Program-made: the position numbers and the translations under genes
Part shown: in pieces, positions 1 through 8,758 of the stretch
Position numbering within the stretch: the first letter of the stretch is position 1
How the letters are laid out: each line of letters opens with the position of its first letter
The notes under the pieces: generated by a model
Databases searched by the model: none
What the model was told of the DNA's origin: nothing
Seen by the model: the letters and a program-made list of their open reading frames with translations, nothing else
Source of the DNA: an uncultured Anaerobiospirillum sp.
GTDB lineage: Bacteria > Pseudomonadota > Gammaproteobacteria > Enterobacterales > Succinivibrionaceae
Length of the DNA: 40,101 bases
Assembly (NCBI GenBank): GCA_944389615.1
Contig: CALXNA010000031.1
Span: 1-40,101 of the forward strand
Reading direction: 5' to 3'

Positions 1-3000
1 TGCTCTAAGCGGGCCTTTTCGGCAGCCTCAGCCTGAGCCTTTTCCTCGGCCTCGCGGGCAAGGCGTTCTTGCTCGAGGCGGGCCTTTTCGGCAGCCTCGG
101 CTTGAGCCTTCTCTTCGGCTTCACGAGCGAGGCGCTCTTGCTCTAAGCGGGCCTTCTCGGCGGCCTCGGCCAGAGCTTTCTCTTCGGCCTCGCGGGCAAG
201 GCGTTCTTGCTCGAGGCGGGCCTTTTCGGCAGCCTCGGCCAGAGCTTTCTCTTCGGCCTCACGGGCGAGGCGCTCTTGCTCTAAGCGCGCCTTTTCGGCG
301 GCTTCGGCTTGGGCCTTTTCCTCAGCCTCAAGGGCTAAACGCGCTTGCTCTGCGGCCTTGTCAGGCTGTTCGGTGATCGGTTGATAGGCGGTGTTGCTAA
401 AGCCATTGCGATCGGTGCTGCCTTGGGTCGGCTCCGTCTTATCCGTCTTAGGCATAGCGGTCGGCTCGCTGGCAAAGAGCTGGTGGAGCTCATCTAAGGA
501 CTCTAAGGAGTACTCGGCCTTGACCACGACCGTGTGCTCGTTAAAGCCGCCTTCGAGCAGGTTATGCGGTTGCTTGTTTAAGGCGCCGGTAATCGGGTTG
601 ACGCTATAGCTGTCCTTGCTTGGCCGCGCACTAGGCTCAGCTTTGGCCGGAGTGGTTGGCATCGGCGCTGGGGCGGACGCTGGTTGCTCGCTCTTAGGGG
701 TGAGCTCAGTGTCCGCGGCAAAGGAGGTGGCACCAAGGCCATCTAAGGCGACATCATCGTCATCTTCCGGTGTGACTCCGGCAAAGAGGCCTTGCAGCTC
801 GGCATGCTCTGTGAGCTCGCTTGGGGCTAACTCTTCAGCCTCATCGCGCGCGGTACCGAGATCGAGACTCTCCTCAGCACCATTGTGCTTGAGATAGTGC
901 TCAGCTTGAGCTACCAGCTCTGGGTTAACCGTTGGGGCAGGCTGCGGCGCAGCGCGTACGATGCCGCTGACGAGCGAAGCGTCAGTTTGCTCTTGCTGGG
1001 CGCGAGCCACCTCACTAACCGCTGGGGCAGCCTCAGGTGCGGTTGGGGCAGGAGCTACCTCAGGGGTAGCTGGTGCTACTGGAGCTACGGCTGGTGTTGC
1101 CGTAGTTGCGGCTTCAGTGGCTGGGGCAGCGTTCTCGGTTGGAGCGGTAGCGGGTGCAGCGGCATTGTCAGCCTTGCCATTGCGCGCACGCGACTTAGCA
1201 CGGCGCTTGGCGCGCTTCATTTGGGCCTTGGTTAGGCCTTGCGTGTTGTCACTGTCGGCAGCTTCTTTGCTCTCAGCAGCGCTGGTCTCTAATGCGGCTT
1301 TAGCGGCCTCGGCCTTGGCCGCTTGCTCTTCGGCGTCGATTTCTTGGGCGGCGTTTGCTACTAAGTTAGCTGCTAAGGCTTGAACCGCCGCTGAGACGGT
1401 AGGCTTAGTTGGGGCCTTGGTCTCCGGAGCTTTGGCGGCAGCTGGGGTGTTAGTGTCGCGTTCGGCAGCGGCTTGCTTTTGGCTGACTACTGGTACCTTG
1501 ATGGTGCCTTCGACCTTGGAGCCATCGGCAGTGGAGAAGTCAGTAAAGTCAGAGCCGTGATGGGCCGGTTCATATGGGCCGGTACCGCTGCCCTTGCTGA
1601 TGGCGGTATTAGCAGAGACCTGCTGGGCATAGCCCTTGACCATGGCGCTTGAGATCGGAGCATCTTGATCGTAGGCATCAAAGTCGCCAAATTGGGCCTT
1701 ATGGGCATAAGTTCCATAGACCTCACCTTGCGCGGGAGCAGATTGCACTGGAGCCGATGGGGCTGGTTGCGCGGCGGCATAGACGCGATTGGAGGTATGA
1801 GCTTGGAAGCTCGAAACGGTGCTGTGCTCTGGGGCAGCTTGTGGCGTCTCCGGAGTGGTCTCGAGGTACGTTGGGGCGCGCTCTGGTACCTCGGCGGCGA
1901 CCGCTGGGGCCGGTTTGAAGCCTTGGGCTTGCGAGCTGGTGCGTGCTTGCGCCGCGACATCAACGGCGTTGGATGGTAGCTGCGGATTCTTTAAGCGCTT
2001 CGGCTTACGGTGGGTTGGGTCTTGCTCGCTGTGGTCGTAGCTGTTCTTGAGGTCAAAGTCGGTCGCAGGTGAGCGCGTCGGATGCTGGCTGTGGTCATCG
2101 GCGGTGATGAAGTCCGCAAAGTCAGAATCGGCACTGGCCGCATTGCTTGGAACGAAGTCCTCAAAGTACGTGGTCTTAGTCTGCGCGGCGCTATCCCATG
2201 CATTAGGGTGATGGTGTACTGCTCCTAAGGCATTGAAGCTCTCTTGGGCGCGCTGCGCCTCATGGGCCGCGGCCACCTCATCGCCATTGAGACCATCGGC
2301 GTCGCTCGGGCGACTGTAGACGATACGGGTATGGTCATTAGGGGCAGTCTCAGGCTCGCCTGAATAGAGCTTACCAGCTTGCGAGCCGCTCTTGGTGGTG
2401 CCATCGATGACGGTGGCCTCAGGGGCGGGCGCTGTGACAATGGTGGCAGCGCTGGTGGTCACGATTTGGGCGTTGACCGTGCTGACCTGCGGCACCTTTT
2501 CCTCAGGCATAAACTCCTCAGGCGTGCCGATAAAGGCGCCGTACTTGCCTTGGTGGAAGCTCTCCTCAGCAAAGGCATCTTGGGCCGATTGCTCGGTGAA
2601 GTTCTGGTCGCGCCACCACAGGTCGTGGCTGACCTCCGAGGAGAAGTCACGGCTTGGGGTGGGGTGCACGGCTACCGGCTCCGGGCGCGCTGCCGGGCGC
2701 TTGCTCTGCTCGGCGCGCTCGGCCGCGGCAAAGTCGGCACCATAGGCATAGCGCGAGACCGAATGGCCATGCGAGCAGGCTTGGTGATAAGCCGCATGCT
2801 GGTCAGCAAAAGCAATGGCGCTGTCCGTGGGCACGTAGTTCGGGTCTTCAGGCATGTAGGTGTTGGCTGCAGGCAGGTGCAAATGCGCAAGGCTGCGCTG
2901 ACGGCGCGGCTTGGTGAATTGGGCGGCCCGGGCGCCCTTGAGCGCAGCAACATAGTCCGGCGTGATGGTAGAGGCTGGAACTCCAGCGCGGGCGGCCCGT

Positions 3001-4487
3001 AAGGCCTCATGCCAATTGCCCACCGGTGCGGCAGGCGCGCTTGGCACTGCTGTTTGTACTTGCGGCTGCACCTGCGGAATAGCAACGCTACCGCTATAGC
3101 TGGCATCGGCATAGCCTGCGCCCCAGCTTTGCGTCTCAGGTGCGCGCGCACTGCCCGCAATCGGGCCGGTGCGGCCCGGCTTGCGCGTGGTAATGGTATT
3201 GCGCTCGTAGAGCTCTGGGTGCGCTAACTGCGGCCGCAGCACTTGGGCTTGGGTCTGGCGCTGATAGACCCCGTTGACTGAGCTTGAGACCATGGTATTG
3301 GCGCTAAAGTCGGCATCGGTGCCCGGAGCGCTGGGGCTGACCGGGGTGGCTTTCTTAGGCGAGCTAAAGTCAGAACGGGCGCGGTCTTGCGGCGTCGAGA
3401 AGTCTTTGAAGGCAGCTGGGCCTTGTAAGGCTGGGTTAGTGTAGGAGTTATAGCGCTGGCGGCTATCTTGGCCGGTCAGGCGTTCGCTGCGGCCCTTGGT
3501 GACCTGCTCTAAGCCTTGGCGATTACCGCCTTGGGTATAGTACTGGGCGTAGTTGGTGTAGCCACTGAAGGCAGCGAGCTCGGCATCATAGCCATTGGTG
3601 CCGGTGGCCTCATAGACCGGCACTTCGGCTGCAGCCTCGACTTCAACCGGAGCGGCTACCTCAGCAGCCGCAGCTTCGTTATTGGCCCCGGCGCCCGGCG
3701 TGACCACGCTATTGGCTTGGGCGTTGAGCGGTAGGTGGGTCAGGGCGCGTACTGGGGGCGCACCGAAGGGCTCGGGCTCGATCAGCTCCGGGCGAAATTG
3801 CATATCGGGCGCTAAGGTGCGGTAGACCCATGCTGGGGCATCGGCACTTTGCTCAAAGTACTCGCCATAGCTGACTTCGTGGCGGCGGCGCTCATCTAAG
3901 CCCCGATCGTCCCACAGGGCACTTTGGCTCTTAAGGGGGCGCAACAGCATGCGTTTGTCGCGCGCGGTCAGCAGGGAGCTTGAAGCCGAGGCGGTGATAT
4001 CAAAGCAGTGCTGGCCATTGGAGCCACAGTCATCGACGGTCGAGGCAAAGGAGTCGCCGCGCTCGCGCACGCCGATGTTGATCTCATGCAGCACCGGCTC
4101 GCCCTGCGGCTGCACCTCCGGGTAGTACGGGTCAATCTCCAAGACCTTGCCTGAGGCGTGGACATGGTAGCGCACCTGCGGCTGAGCAGCAAGCTCACTG
4201 GAGAGAGCGCGGTCGGTGGCGATAGCTCCGGCACTGCGCGAGCTCAGCGGTACTTGGCGTGGGGTGCCAATCGGCGCGAGCTCATCGAACTCGTTATTGA
4301 CAGCGTTGGAGCTTAAAGCCAAGATTGGCCCGCGCCCATGCTTGCGTACGCCCACCAGCTTGACCATCATGGACTGCTCCACTCCGGTGAGCATATCCAT
4401 CAGGAACTCTTCTTCGTAGTAAAAGACGTCCCCATTAGGCATGGCTTTGCTAAAAAGGAACTTTCTAATAGCGCTTTGCTCAGACAT
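1..4487 (-). CDS. Very long Ala/Pro-rich protein with C-terminal coiled-coil repeats (partial)
   Basis: An open frame runs from an ATG at 4487 to the left edge without a stop, giving at least 1,495 residues; the C-terminus is outside the window. The first ~150 residues look ordered (start MSEQSAIRKFLFSKAMPNGD). Residues ~160-1,370 are low-complexity, rich in Ala, Pro, Ser, Thr, Gln and Glu, and probably disordered. From ~1,380 onward the protein consists of a 23-residue charged repeat (LEQERLAREAEEKA followed by an AEAAEKAR-type end), predicted to form a long coiled coil like those in TolA or the N-terminal part of IF-2. There is no signal peptide or membrane segment in the visible part. Function not recognised; a scaffold or envelope-spanning role is only a guess. 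The ribosome site before 4487 is weak. Several shorter frames on both strands here are shadows of its composition. Confidence 0.8.
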   Translation of the reverse strand, partial: MSEQSAIRKFLFSKAMPNGDVFYYEEEFLMDMLTGVEQSMMVKLVGVRKHGRGPILALSSNAVNNEFDELAPIGTPRQVPLSSRSAGAIATDRALSSELAAQPQVRYHVHASGKVLEIDPYYPEVQPQGEPVLHEINIGVRERGDSFASTVDDCGSNGQHCFDITASASSSLLTARDKRMLLRPLKSQSALWDDRGLDERRRHEVSYGEYFEQSADAPAWVYRTLAPDMQFRPELIEPEPFGAPPVRALTHLPLNAQANSVVTPGAGANNEAAAAEVAAPVEVEAAAEVPVYEATGTNGYDAELAAFSGYTNYAQYYTQGGNRQGLEQVTKGRSERLTGQDSRQRYNSYTNPALQGPAAFKDFSTPQDRARSDFSSPKKATPVSPSAPGTDADFSANTMVSSSVNGVYQRQTQAQVLRPQLAHPELYERNTITTRKPGRTGPIAGSARAPETQSWGAGYADASYSGSVAIPQVQPQVQTAVPSAPAAPVGNWHEALRAARAGVPASTITPDYVAALKGARAAQFTKPRRQRSLAHLHLPAANTYMPEDPNYVPTDSAIAFADQHAAYHQACSHGHSVSRYAYGADFAAAERAEQSKRPAARPEPVAVHPTPSRDFSSEVSHDLWWRDQNFTEQSAQDAFAEESFHQGKYGAFIGTPEEFMPEEKVPQVSTVNAQIVTTSAATIVTAPAPEATVIDGTTKSGSQAGKLYSGEPETAPNDHTRIVYSRPSDADGLNGDEVAAAHEAQRAQESFNALGAVHHHPNAWDSAAQTKTTYFEDFVPSNAASADSDFADFITADDHSQHPTRSPATDFDLKNSYDHSEQDPTHRKPKRLKNPQLPSNAVDVAAQARTSSQAQGFKPAPAVAAEVPERAPTYLETTPETPQAAPEHSTVSSFQAHTSNRVYAAAQPAPSAPVQSAPAQGEVYGTYAHKAQFGDFDAYDQDAPISSAMVKGYAQQVSANTAISKGSGTGPYEPAHHGSDFTDFSTADGSKVEGTIKVPVVSQKQAAAERDTNTPAAAKAPETKAPTKPTVSAAVQALAANLVANAAQEIDAEEQAAKAEAAKAALETSAAESKEAADSDNTQGLTKAQMKRAKRRAKSRARNGKADNAAAPATAPTENAAPATEAATTATPAVAPVAPATPEVAPAPTAPEAAPAVSEVARAQQEQTDASLVSGIVRAAPQPAPTVNPELVAQAEHYLKHNGAEESLDLGTARDEAEELAPSELTEHAELQGLFAGVTPEDDDDVALDGLGATSFAADTELTPKSEQPASAPAPMPTTPAKAEPSARPSKDSYSVNPITGALNKQPHNLLEGGFNEHTVVVKAEYSLESLDELHQLFASEPTAMPKTDKTEPTQGSTDRNGFSNTAYQPITEQPDKAAEQARLALEAEEKAQAEAAEKARLEQERLAREAEEKALAEAAEKARLEQERLAREAEEKALAEAAEKARLEQERLAREAEEKAQAEAAEKARLEQERLAREAEEKAQAEAAEKARLE
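11..345 (-). repeat. 69-bp tandem repeat, five copies, encoding a coiled coil
   Basis: The motif GGGCCTTTTCGGCAGCCTC and close variants recur at 11, 80, 149, 218 and 287, exactly 69 bp apart. Each unit encodes 23 residues of the coiled coil in the long protein. The array may continue beyond the left edge. Copies differ mainly at synonymous positions, so the protein repeat is older than a fresh slippage expansion. Confidence 0.9.
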
Positions 4488-5000
4488 GTTTAACTAACCG
4501 CCGTCGATCAAACTGATGGGGCCGCACTAAAGCAAGACCACGGGCCAAGGGCCGATCTTGCAAGGGCTGGGCTTGAGCACCCAACAGTTAGGAGAGGCCA
4601 AGGCCCTCCCGCTGCGAGTATGTCCCCACTAAGACCAAGGTATCACCAAGACCCAAAGCCAAGGCGGGTACAAGACCGGCGCAGGCCGCTTGGAGCGTAG
4701 TAACACCACGATACTGTCCTATTTTAGCGAACTTGATGGCCCTTAGGGCGGCTTTTAGTCAGAGCGCTTGGCCCGACTCACAAAAATGTCGCGCCGCCGC
4801 GCCCCGTCCGGCGCCGCCTGCGGGGGGCACTTGGCTACTAGTAAACCGGAGGGGCGGTCTGCGTTTGTGTGAGAGGTGATGGTGGCAGTCTTAGAGGCGG
4901 CGAGCGTCGAGGTTGGGGATAACGCGCAGGGCGGCGTAAAGATTTAGGCCCAAGGGTTGGTCGCCTTGGGCCTAAAGGAAAGGGGGAGGTCGGGAGCAGG
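4488..5000. other. Intergenic region between the long protein gene and xpt
   Basis: About 510 bp without a convincing gene. It should hold the minus-strand promoter of the long protein; a TAAAAT at about 4731-4736 (read on the minus strand) is a possible -10 without a good -35. The xpt terminator lies at its right end. A GC-rich stretch at about 4790-4840 could fold but has no clear role. Confidence 0.5.
4943..4976 (-). terminator. Hairpin terminator downstream of xpt
   Basis: A perfect 13-bp stem, TTTAGGCCCAAGG (4943-4955) with CCTTGGGCCTAAA (4964-4976), and an 8-nt loop begin 24 bases after the xpt stop. On the minus strand it is followed by a short T-containing tract (ATCTTTA), so it probably ends the xpt transcript. 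Confidence 0.75.
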
Positions 5001-5585
5001 CTACTGGTGGGCGAAGGTAATCTCGCAGTTGTCGAGGCTGTCGATGATGGCGAGGGACTCAACGTGGATGTTTTGGTCGCGCAAGAACTTGCCGCCTGCT
5101 TGGAAGCCCTTCTCAATTAAGAAGCCCATACCGGTAAGCTCGGCCCCGGCTTGCGCAATCAGGTCTAAGATGCCTTGGGCGGCCTTGCCGTTGGCGAGGA
5201 AGTCGTCGATGAAGAGCACCTTGTCTTGGGAAGTTAAGAACTCACTTGCGATGCAGATTTGGTAGGTTGTGTTCTTGGTGAAGGAGAAGACCTCGGTGAC
5301 CAGCATGTTGGACATGGTCGAAGGCTTCTTTTTCTTAGCGAAGACGACGGGCTTGGAGGTGATGAGGCCCAGCATGATGGCCGGGGCGATGCCGCTGGCC
5401 TCAATGGTCACGATCTTGTTGTAGCTTGCAGGGTCGAAGCGGCGGTTAAACTCTTGGGCCATCTCGTGATAGAGCACCGGGTCTAACTGGTGGTTGATGA
5501 AGCTGTCAACCTTCAAGATGCCGCCGGGCAGGCTTTTGCCATCCTTCTTAATGCGCTCAACCAAGGTAGAAAAGTTATTGACCAT
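5001..5585 (-). CDS. xpt: Xanthine phosphoribosyltransferase
   Basis: This 194-residue cytosolic enzyme transfers ribose-5-phosphate from PRPP to xanthine, giving XMP, in purine salvage. The length matches the Bacillus Xpt family. Visible landmarks are [10 protein letters not shown] (residues 60-69), [10 protein letters not shown] (82-91) and the PRPP-binding loop [14 protein letters not shown] (123-136). The ATG at 5585 is preceded by GAGGTGG at a suitable distance. The gene is monocistronic: a hairpin terminator follows, and a terminator-like hairpin lies ~135 bp upstream in the presumed leader. Many enteric relatives use the unrelated Gpt enzyme instead, so the Xpt type is a little notable in a proteobacterium. 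Family assignment is firm; substrate preference is inferred from family. Confidence 0.93.
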   Translation of the reverse strand: MVNNFSTLVERIKKDGKSLPGGILKVDSFINHQLDPVLYHEMAQEFNRRFDPASYNKIVTIEASGIAPAIMLGLITSKPVVFAKKKKPSTMSNMLVTEVFSFTKNTTYQICIASEFLTSQDKVLFIDDFLANGKAAQGILDLIAQAGAELTGMGFLIEKGFQAGGKFLRDQNIHVESLAIIDSLDNCEITFAHQ

Positions 5586-5719
5586 AAGGCGTCACCACCT
5601 CTATTGCAAAGCCCTGATGTGCCTCAGGGGCGTACCAACAAGAACAAGGGGAAGAGAGCCTGCTCACCGCCTGCGCTGCAAACTCAGCGGCAGGCCTAGA
5701 AGCGTCGGCCCCAAATAGC

Positions 5720-5741
5720 AAAAAAGCCCAATGACCGGGCT
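5720..5741 (-). terminator. Terminator-like hairpin in the xpt leader
   Basis: On the minus strand AGCCC - 7-nt loop - GGGCT is followed by TTTTTT. It lies about 135 bp upstream of the xpt start, and no gene is seen upstream for it to terminate, so it may attenuate xpt or end a small leader RNA. I could not fit a purine riboswitch aptamer upstream. Confidence 0.6.
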
Positions 5742-5895
5742 CCTTGCAGAAATTTGCGCAATTTTACCGCATGGCCTGTGCCCTGACAAGAACCAAAGCT
5801 CAGCGCAGGCCCGCGCCCGCGCTAGTAGCGTCGGCCAAGAGCCATTACCGCCGCTATCAGCTCAAAGGCAACCAATCGGCCTGTCATGACGGTAG

Positions 5896-5926
5896 GCCAT
5901 ACTGCGGCAGGCAGACTCAGTATGGC
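5896..5926. other. Stable hairpin in the region upstream of xpt
   Basis: GCCATACTG (5896-5904) pairs perfectly with CAGTATGGC (5918-5926) around a 13-nt loop. It lies between a minus-strand promoter-like element at ~6082-6110 and the terminator-like hairpin at 5720-5741. This suggests a structured leader RNA or small RNA, but no known riboswitch was recognised. Confidence 0.4.
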
Positions 5927-6081
5927 ATAGCCGCAGGCCTGCAAGTAAGGATAGGTGCAAGCATCAAGGGTGGAGCTTGTGTCTTTAAGGAGGAGGGCGG
6001 TAAGCCTGTTCCTTGATGCAAGGCTGGGGCGTCGACGAAGGGCTGAAACCTAGGTGAAAACCACGGTCGGGTCTTGGATAG

Positions 6082-6110
6082 TATTTACGTACGGTGTAAA
6101 TATGGCACAA
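6082..6110 (-). promoter_or_regulatory. Promoter-like repeat with CGTACG core, copy 1
   Basis: On the minus strand TTGTGC and TAAATA are 17 bp apart, with ACCGTACG inside the spacer. It points toward the structured leader and xpt. TATTTAC (6082-6088) and GTAAATA (6096-6102) also form an inverted repeat. The -10 is weak on its own; the case rests on similarity to copies 2 and 3. Confidence 0.5.
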
Positions 6111-6541
6111 CTACTAATAGGCAAGACCTTGGCTTGAGCTAAAAAGGGTAGGGCCATCGCTTCGGTCAGGTGGCGCAGGGCGCCACGGAGACAGATCTTC
6201 ATGCAGCTTCTGCCATTGAGGTGGTAGAGCCGAGGAGACAGGCTAAAACGGACAGAGTAGGGAGGAGGTCGGTGCGCCTCCGCGCTACCTGTTTGCGCGC
6301 GGCAATAGGGTGGCCGTGGATGTTCAGCGCTTGTGGTGGTCTAAGAGTGAGCCGCGAACACAGGTGTAGGGGCAGCGCCCAAGGTCAACGGTCGAACTGC
6401 CTTGGATGTTGGCGTCATAAGGTGAGCCGTGGACTGGGTAGGGGGCGGGCGCTGAGTGAGCTGATGATGACTTTGATCCTTGGGCGGTAGGGGCGGGGCA
6501 AAGGCCGGTGCAGGTGTCATCGTATGGCTTTGTCTGCGATA

Positions 6542-6570
6542 ATATTAGCGTACGGTTTAAATAGTGGCAA
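6542..6570 (-). promoter_or_regulatory. Promoter-like repeat with CGTACG core, copy 2
   Basis: On the minus strand TTGCCA, a 17-bp spacer containing ACCGTACG, and TAATAT form a good sigma-70-like promoter. It has the same layout as copies at 6082 and 7040. No protein gene follows, so a small RNA is possible. Confidence 0.55.
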
Positions 6571-7039
6571 ACTCTATAAGGAAACTTCGTCTCAGAGTAA
6601 ATCACCCCTTCGGCGCCCCCCAATTCGGGGAGTAGGATGGCTGTGCGGGGCTCGTTGAGCCTTGTAGTCCAAGCTTCGGCTCAACCAGCGAACCAAGCCG
6701 ATTCTGCAAGCGGAGTTGACGGTAGTCTGCCCGAAGGTCAGCCGACCAGTGGTGTAACTGTGCGGGAGTAGGGGACAAGTAGGCTTCGCCCTCTGAGGTT
6801 CAGCTGGACTGAGGCGAGTTGGTCTCCAAGAGAGCACGCGCAGCGCTCCGGTAGCGGTTGAGTTCAGACACTGTTGGCGGTAGGCGTGGGCCGCTCTCGC
6901 CTGCGGGTAGTGAGTGGCCTTAGACGACGTTGAGGCAGAGCGGCGTGCTATCCGCTGCGCCATAGGTCGCGGCCTTGGTGCTACAGGTCAGTGCCAACGG
7001 GATGAAGCTGCGGTGGTCACGGAGGTGCCTGTCGTTGTA

Positions 7040-7068
7040 ATATTGTCGTACGGTCTAAACATACTCAA
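7040..7068 (-). promoter_or_regulatory. Promoter-like repeat with CGTACG core, copy 3
   Basis: On the minus strand TTGAGT, a 17-bp spacer containing ACCGTACG, and CAATAT. Sequence just upstream (CTATCA, CTCTGAGTA) also resembles that of copy 2, so the duplicated unit is about 65 bp. Confidence 0.5.
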
Positions 7069-7296
7069 ACCACCTATCAAAACAACTTAGCTCTGAGTAG
7101 ATTTGCGCCTTCCCGGCCCGCGCTTAGGCCTAGGCCTAGGCTTGGGCTCTGGCATCTGCGGCAGCAGGAGGCCCGCCGAGCAAAACAGGGCCTACGCCTC
7201 TTCTTCGTCCCACCGGCTGGGTTGCGGCCATGAAAAAGCCCAGAACAAGCGTCTTTGCGCGCTTGCTCTGAGCTTGACCTTTTCATTAACTTGATA

Positions 7297-7320
7297 ATCA
7301 AAGAAGCCCGCAAAGGGGCT
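7297..7320 (-). terminator. Terminator after the second MetE-like gene
   Basis: On the minus strand AGCCC - loop - GGGCT followed by TCTTTGATT, starting about 10 bases after the stop codon at 7331. Confidence 0.6.
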
Positions 7321-7330
7321 AGAGGTATTT

Positions 7331-8461
7331 TTAACCCCAAATGCGGTGGGCGAGCTCAACTACCAAGTCGACCTTGGCCCATTGCTCTTGCTCGGTCAGC
7401 TCGTTGCCTTCCTCGGTCGAGGCAAAGCCACACTGTGGCGAGACGCAGAGGTTGTCTAATGGGAAGTACTCAGCGGCCTTGCGGACGCGAGCCTCTAAGG
7501 CCTTGAGGTCTTCAAGCTCTGGGCGCTTGCTCGTGACGATGCCTAAGACCACGCGCTTGTCTTGTGGCACGGACTTTAAGGCCTCGAAGGTACCCGAGCG
7601 CTCGTCGTCGTACTCAAGGTAGAAGCCGTCGACGTTCTCTTGAGCTAGCACGTAGCTGGCGACGCGGTCGTAGCTGCCGTTGGAGAAGTAATGCGAGCGG
7701 TAGTTGCCGCGGCAGATGTGGGTGCAAATGGCCAAATCCTCAGGCTTGTCCTTTAAAGCCTCGTTGTTGGCCTGTAAGTACAAGGCGGCAATCTCATCGA
7801 CGTTCAAGCCTAAGGCCTCGACCTTCTCCTTGTCGCACAGGACGGGCCAAGTGCAGTCGTCAAGCTGAATCGAGCGGCAGCCTGCGGCGTAGAGGTCGGT
7901 AAAGACCTGACGGTAGGCGGCGCCTAAGTCGGTGATCAGGTCATCGACCGAGGCGTAGAAGTCTTGGTAGTGGCATGGCTCTTCGGTCTTGCGTACATTG
8001 AGCAGGGTCGATAAGAGCTGAGCTGGGGCTGGGACGGTTTGGCGGGCGACTAAGCCGTAGCCCTTGTCCTCAAATTGCTTGACGAACTTGAAGTGTTCGA
8101 CAAATGGGTGGTTGTTACCGGTGATCTTGCCGCGGATACCCGAGGTCTCGTTGCGGGTCTCGATCCCAGCAAACTTGTAGCCGGAGGCACCGGTGACCTT
8201 CTCAATGCCGCCAAAGCCCCAGAAGAAGTCTTGGTGCCAAAACGAGCGGCGGAACTCACCGTCGGTGATGCCACGCAGGCCGTGCCGAATCTGCTGCATG
8301 ATGAGGTCATAGATGCATTCATCCTCAACTTGCTTGAGGCCCGCGTCATCGAGCAGGCCTTGGCGGTGGAGGTTACGGGCGTTCTTGAGCTTCTCCGGGC
8401 GTAAAAACGAACCTACCACGTCAGCTCGAAAAGGGGCGTTGACAGAAATGGTGTAGGCCAT
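7331..8461 (-). CDS. MetE C-terminal-domain-like methyltransferase, paralogue 2
   Basis: This 376-residue protein belongs to the cobalamin-independent methionine synthase C-terminal family (UROD/MetE-like TIM barrel), like Bacillus YxjG/YxjH. The members are thought to methylate homocysteine or a related thiol using a folate or small methyl donor. The zinc ligands of the family are visible: His248-x-Cys250 in ICTHICRGNY, the Glu in YLEYDDE, and a late Cys in VSPQCG. It lacks the N-terminal half of full MetE. I chose the ATG at 8461 (MAYTISVNAP) because GGAG lies 8-9 bases upstream and the paralogue aligns from there; an upstream in-frame extension exists but has no support. It follows its close paralogue on the same strand after 297 bp and a terminator, so it may have its own promoter. 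The methyl donor is unknown. Confidence 0.88.
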   Translation of the reverse strand: MAYTISVNAPFRADVVGSFLRPEKLKNARNLHRQGLLDDAGLKQVEDECIYDLIMQQIRHGLRGITDGEFRRSFWHQDFFWGFGGIEKVTGASGYKFAGIETRNETSGIRGKITGNNHPFVEHFKFVKQFEDKGYGLVARQTVPAPAQLLSTLLNVRKTEEPCHYQDFYASVDDLITDLGAAYRQVFTDLYAAGCRSIQLDDCTWPVLCDKEKVEALGLNVDEIAALYLQANNEALKDKPEDLAICTHICRGNYRSHYFSNGSYDRVASYVLAQENVDGFYLEYDDERSGTFEALKSVPQDKRVVLGIVTSKRPELEDLKALEARVRKAAEYFPLDNLCVSPQCGFASTEEGNELTEQEQWAKVDLVVELAHRIWG

Positions 8462-8758
8462 GGCTTTGTCTCCATCTAAAAATCGGTGCCTATGCGCAAG
8501 ACAGCTGCAAACAAGAAAACCCAGAACAGGTAGGGCTGAGCGTGAGCCTGCGCACCCTTGTCTCAAAGCGACATGATACCCCCGTGGGGGCCGCGTGGGA
8601 CAGGGTTGCCACTAGTTTGGGATCTAAGGCAGGGAACTTGAGGCCGTAGCCGCGGGCACGGTCACAAAACCGCGCAGCGCCCGCACCTGATAATGGCGCG
8701 GGACGCGCGGCGGGGAGCTCAGGATTGAGCTATGTCAGAGTAGAGCCCGAGGTCGGGT
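8462..8758. other. Spacer between the two MetE-like paralogues
   Basis: Just under 300 bp, with a terminator for the upstream gene at 8666-8710. A possible promoter for the downstream paralogue could not be placed with confidence. Confidence 0.5.
8666..8710 (-). terminator. Terminator after the first MetE-like gene
   Basis: On the minus strand a nested stem (CCGCGC with GCGCGG outside, CCCGC with GCGGG inside) is followed by TTTT. It lies 49 bases after the stop at 8759 and separates the two paralogues transcriptionally. Confidence 0.6.

Larger units (their letters stand above)
6111..7296. other. Region without convincing genes containing repeated promoter-like elements
   Basis: More than 1.1 kb with only short, compositionally odd minus-strand frames (6324-6623 and 6592-6963) that match no family I recognise. 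Besides the promoter-like repeats it contains a tight hairpin GTGGCGC-AGG-GCGCCAC near 6170, and a minus-strand run of Ts near 6146-6150 that could end a transcript from copy 2. A short TAGGCC repeat lies near 7126-7143. It may encode small RNAs or be decayed DNA. Confidence 0.4.

Noticed and set aside
2379..3002. 207-residue plus-strand frame
   Set aside because: Antisense to the Ala/Pro-rich long protein, whose composition opens the other frames.
5741..6060. Purine riboswitch before xpt
   Set aside because: The conserved aptamer junctions (such as TTTCTACC and TAAAT-CGACTA type elements) could not be found on the minus strand.
6324..6963. Two minus-strand frames of 99 and 123 residues
   Set aside because: They overlap the promoter-like repeats, have odd composition and show no recognisable domain.
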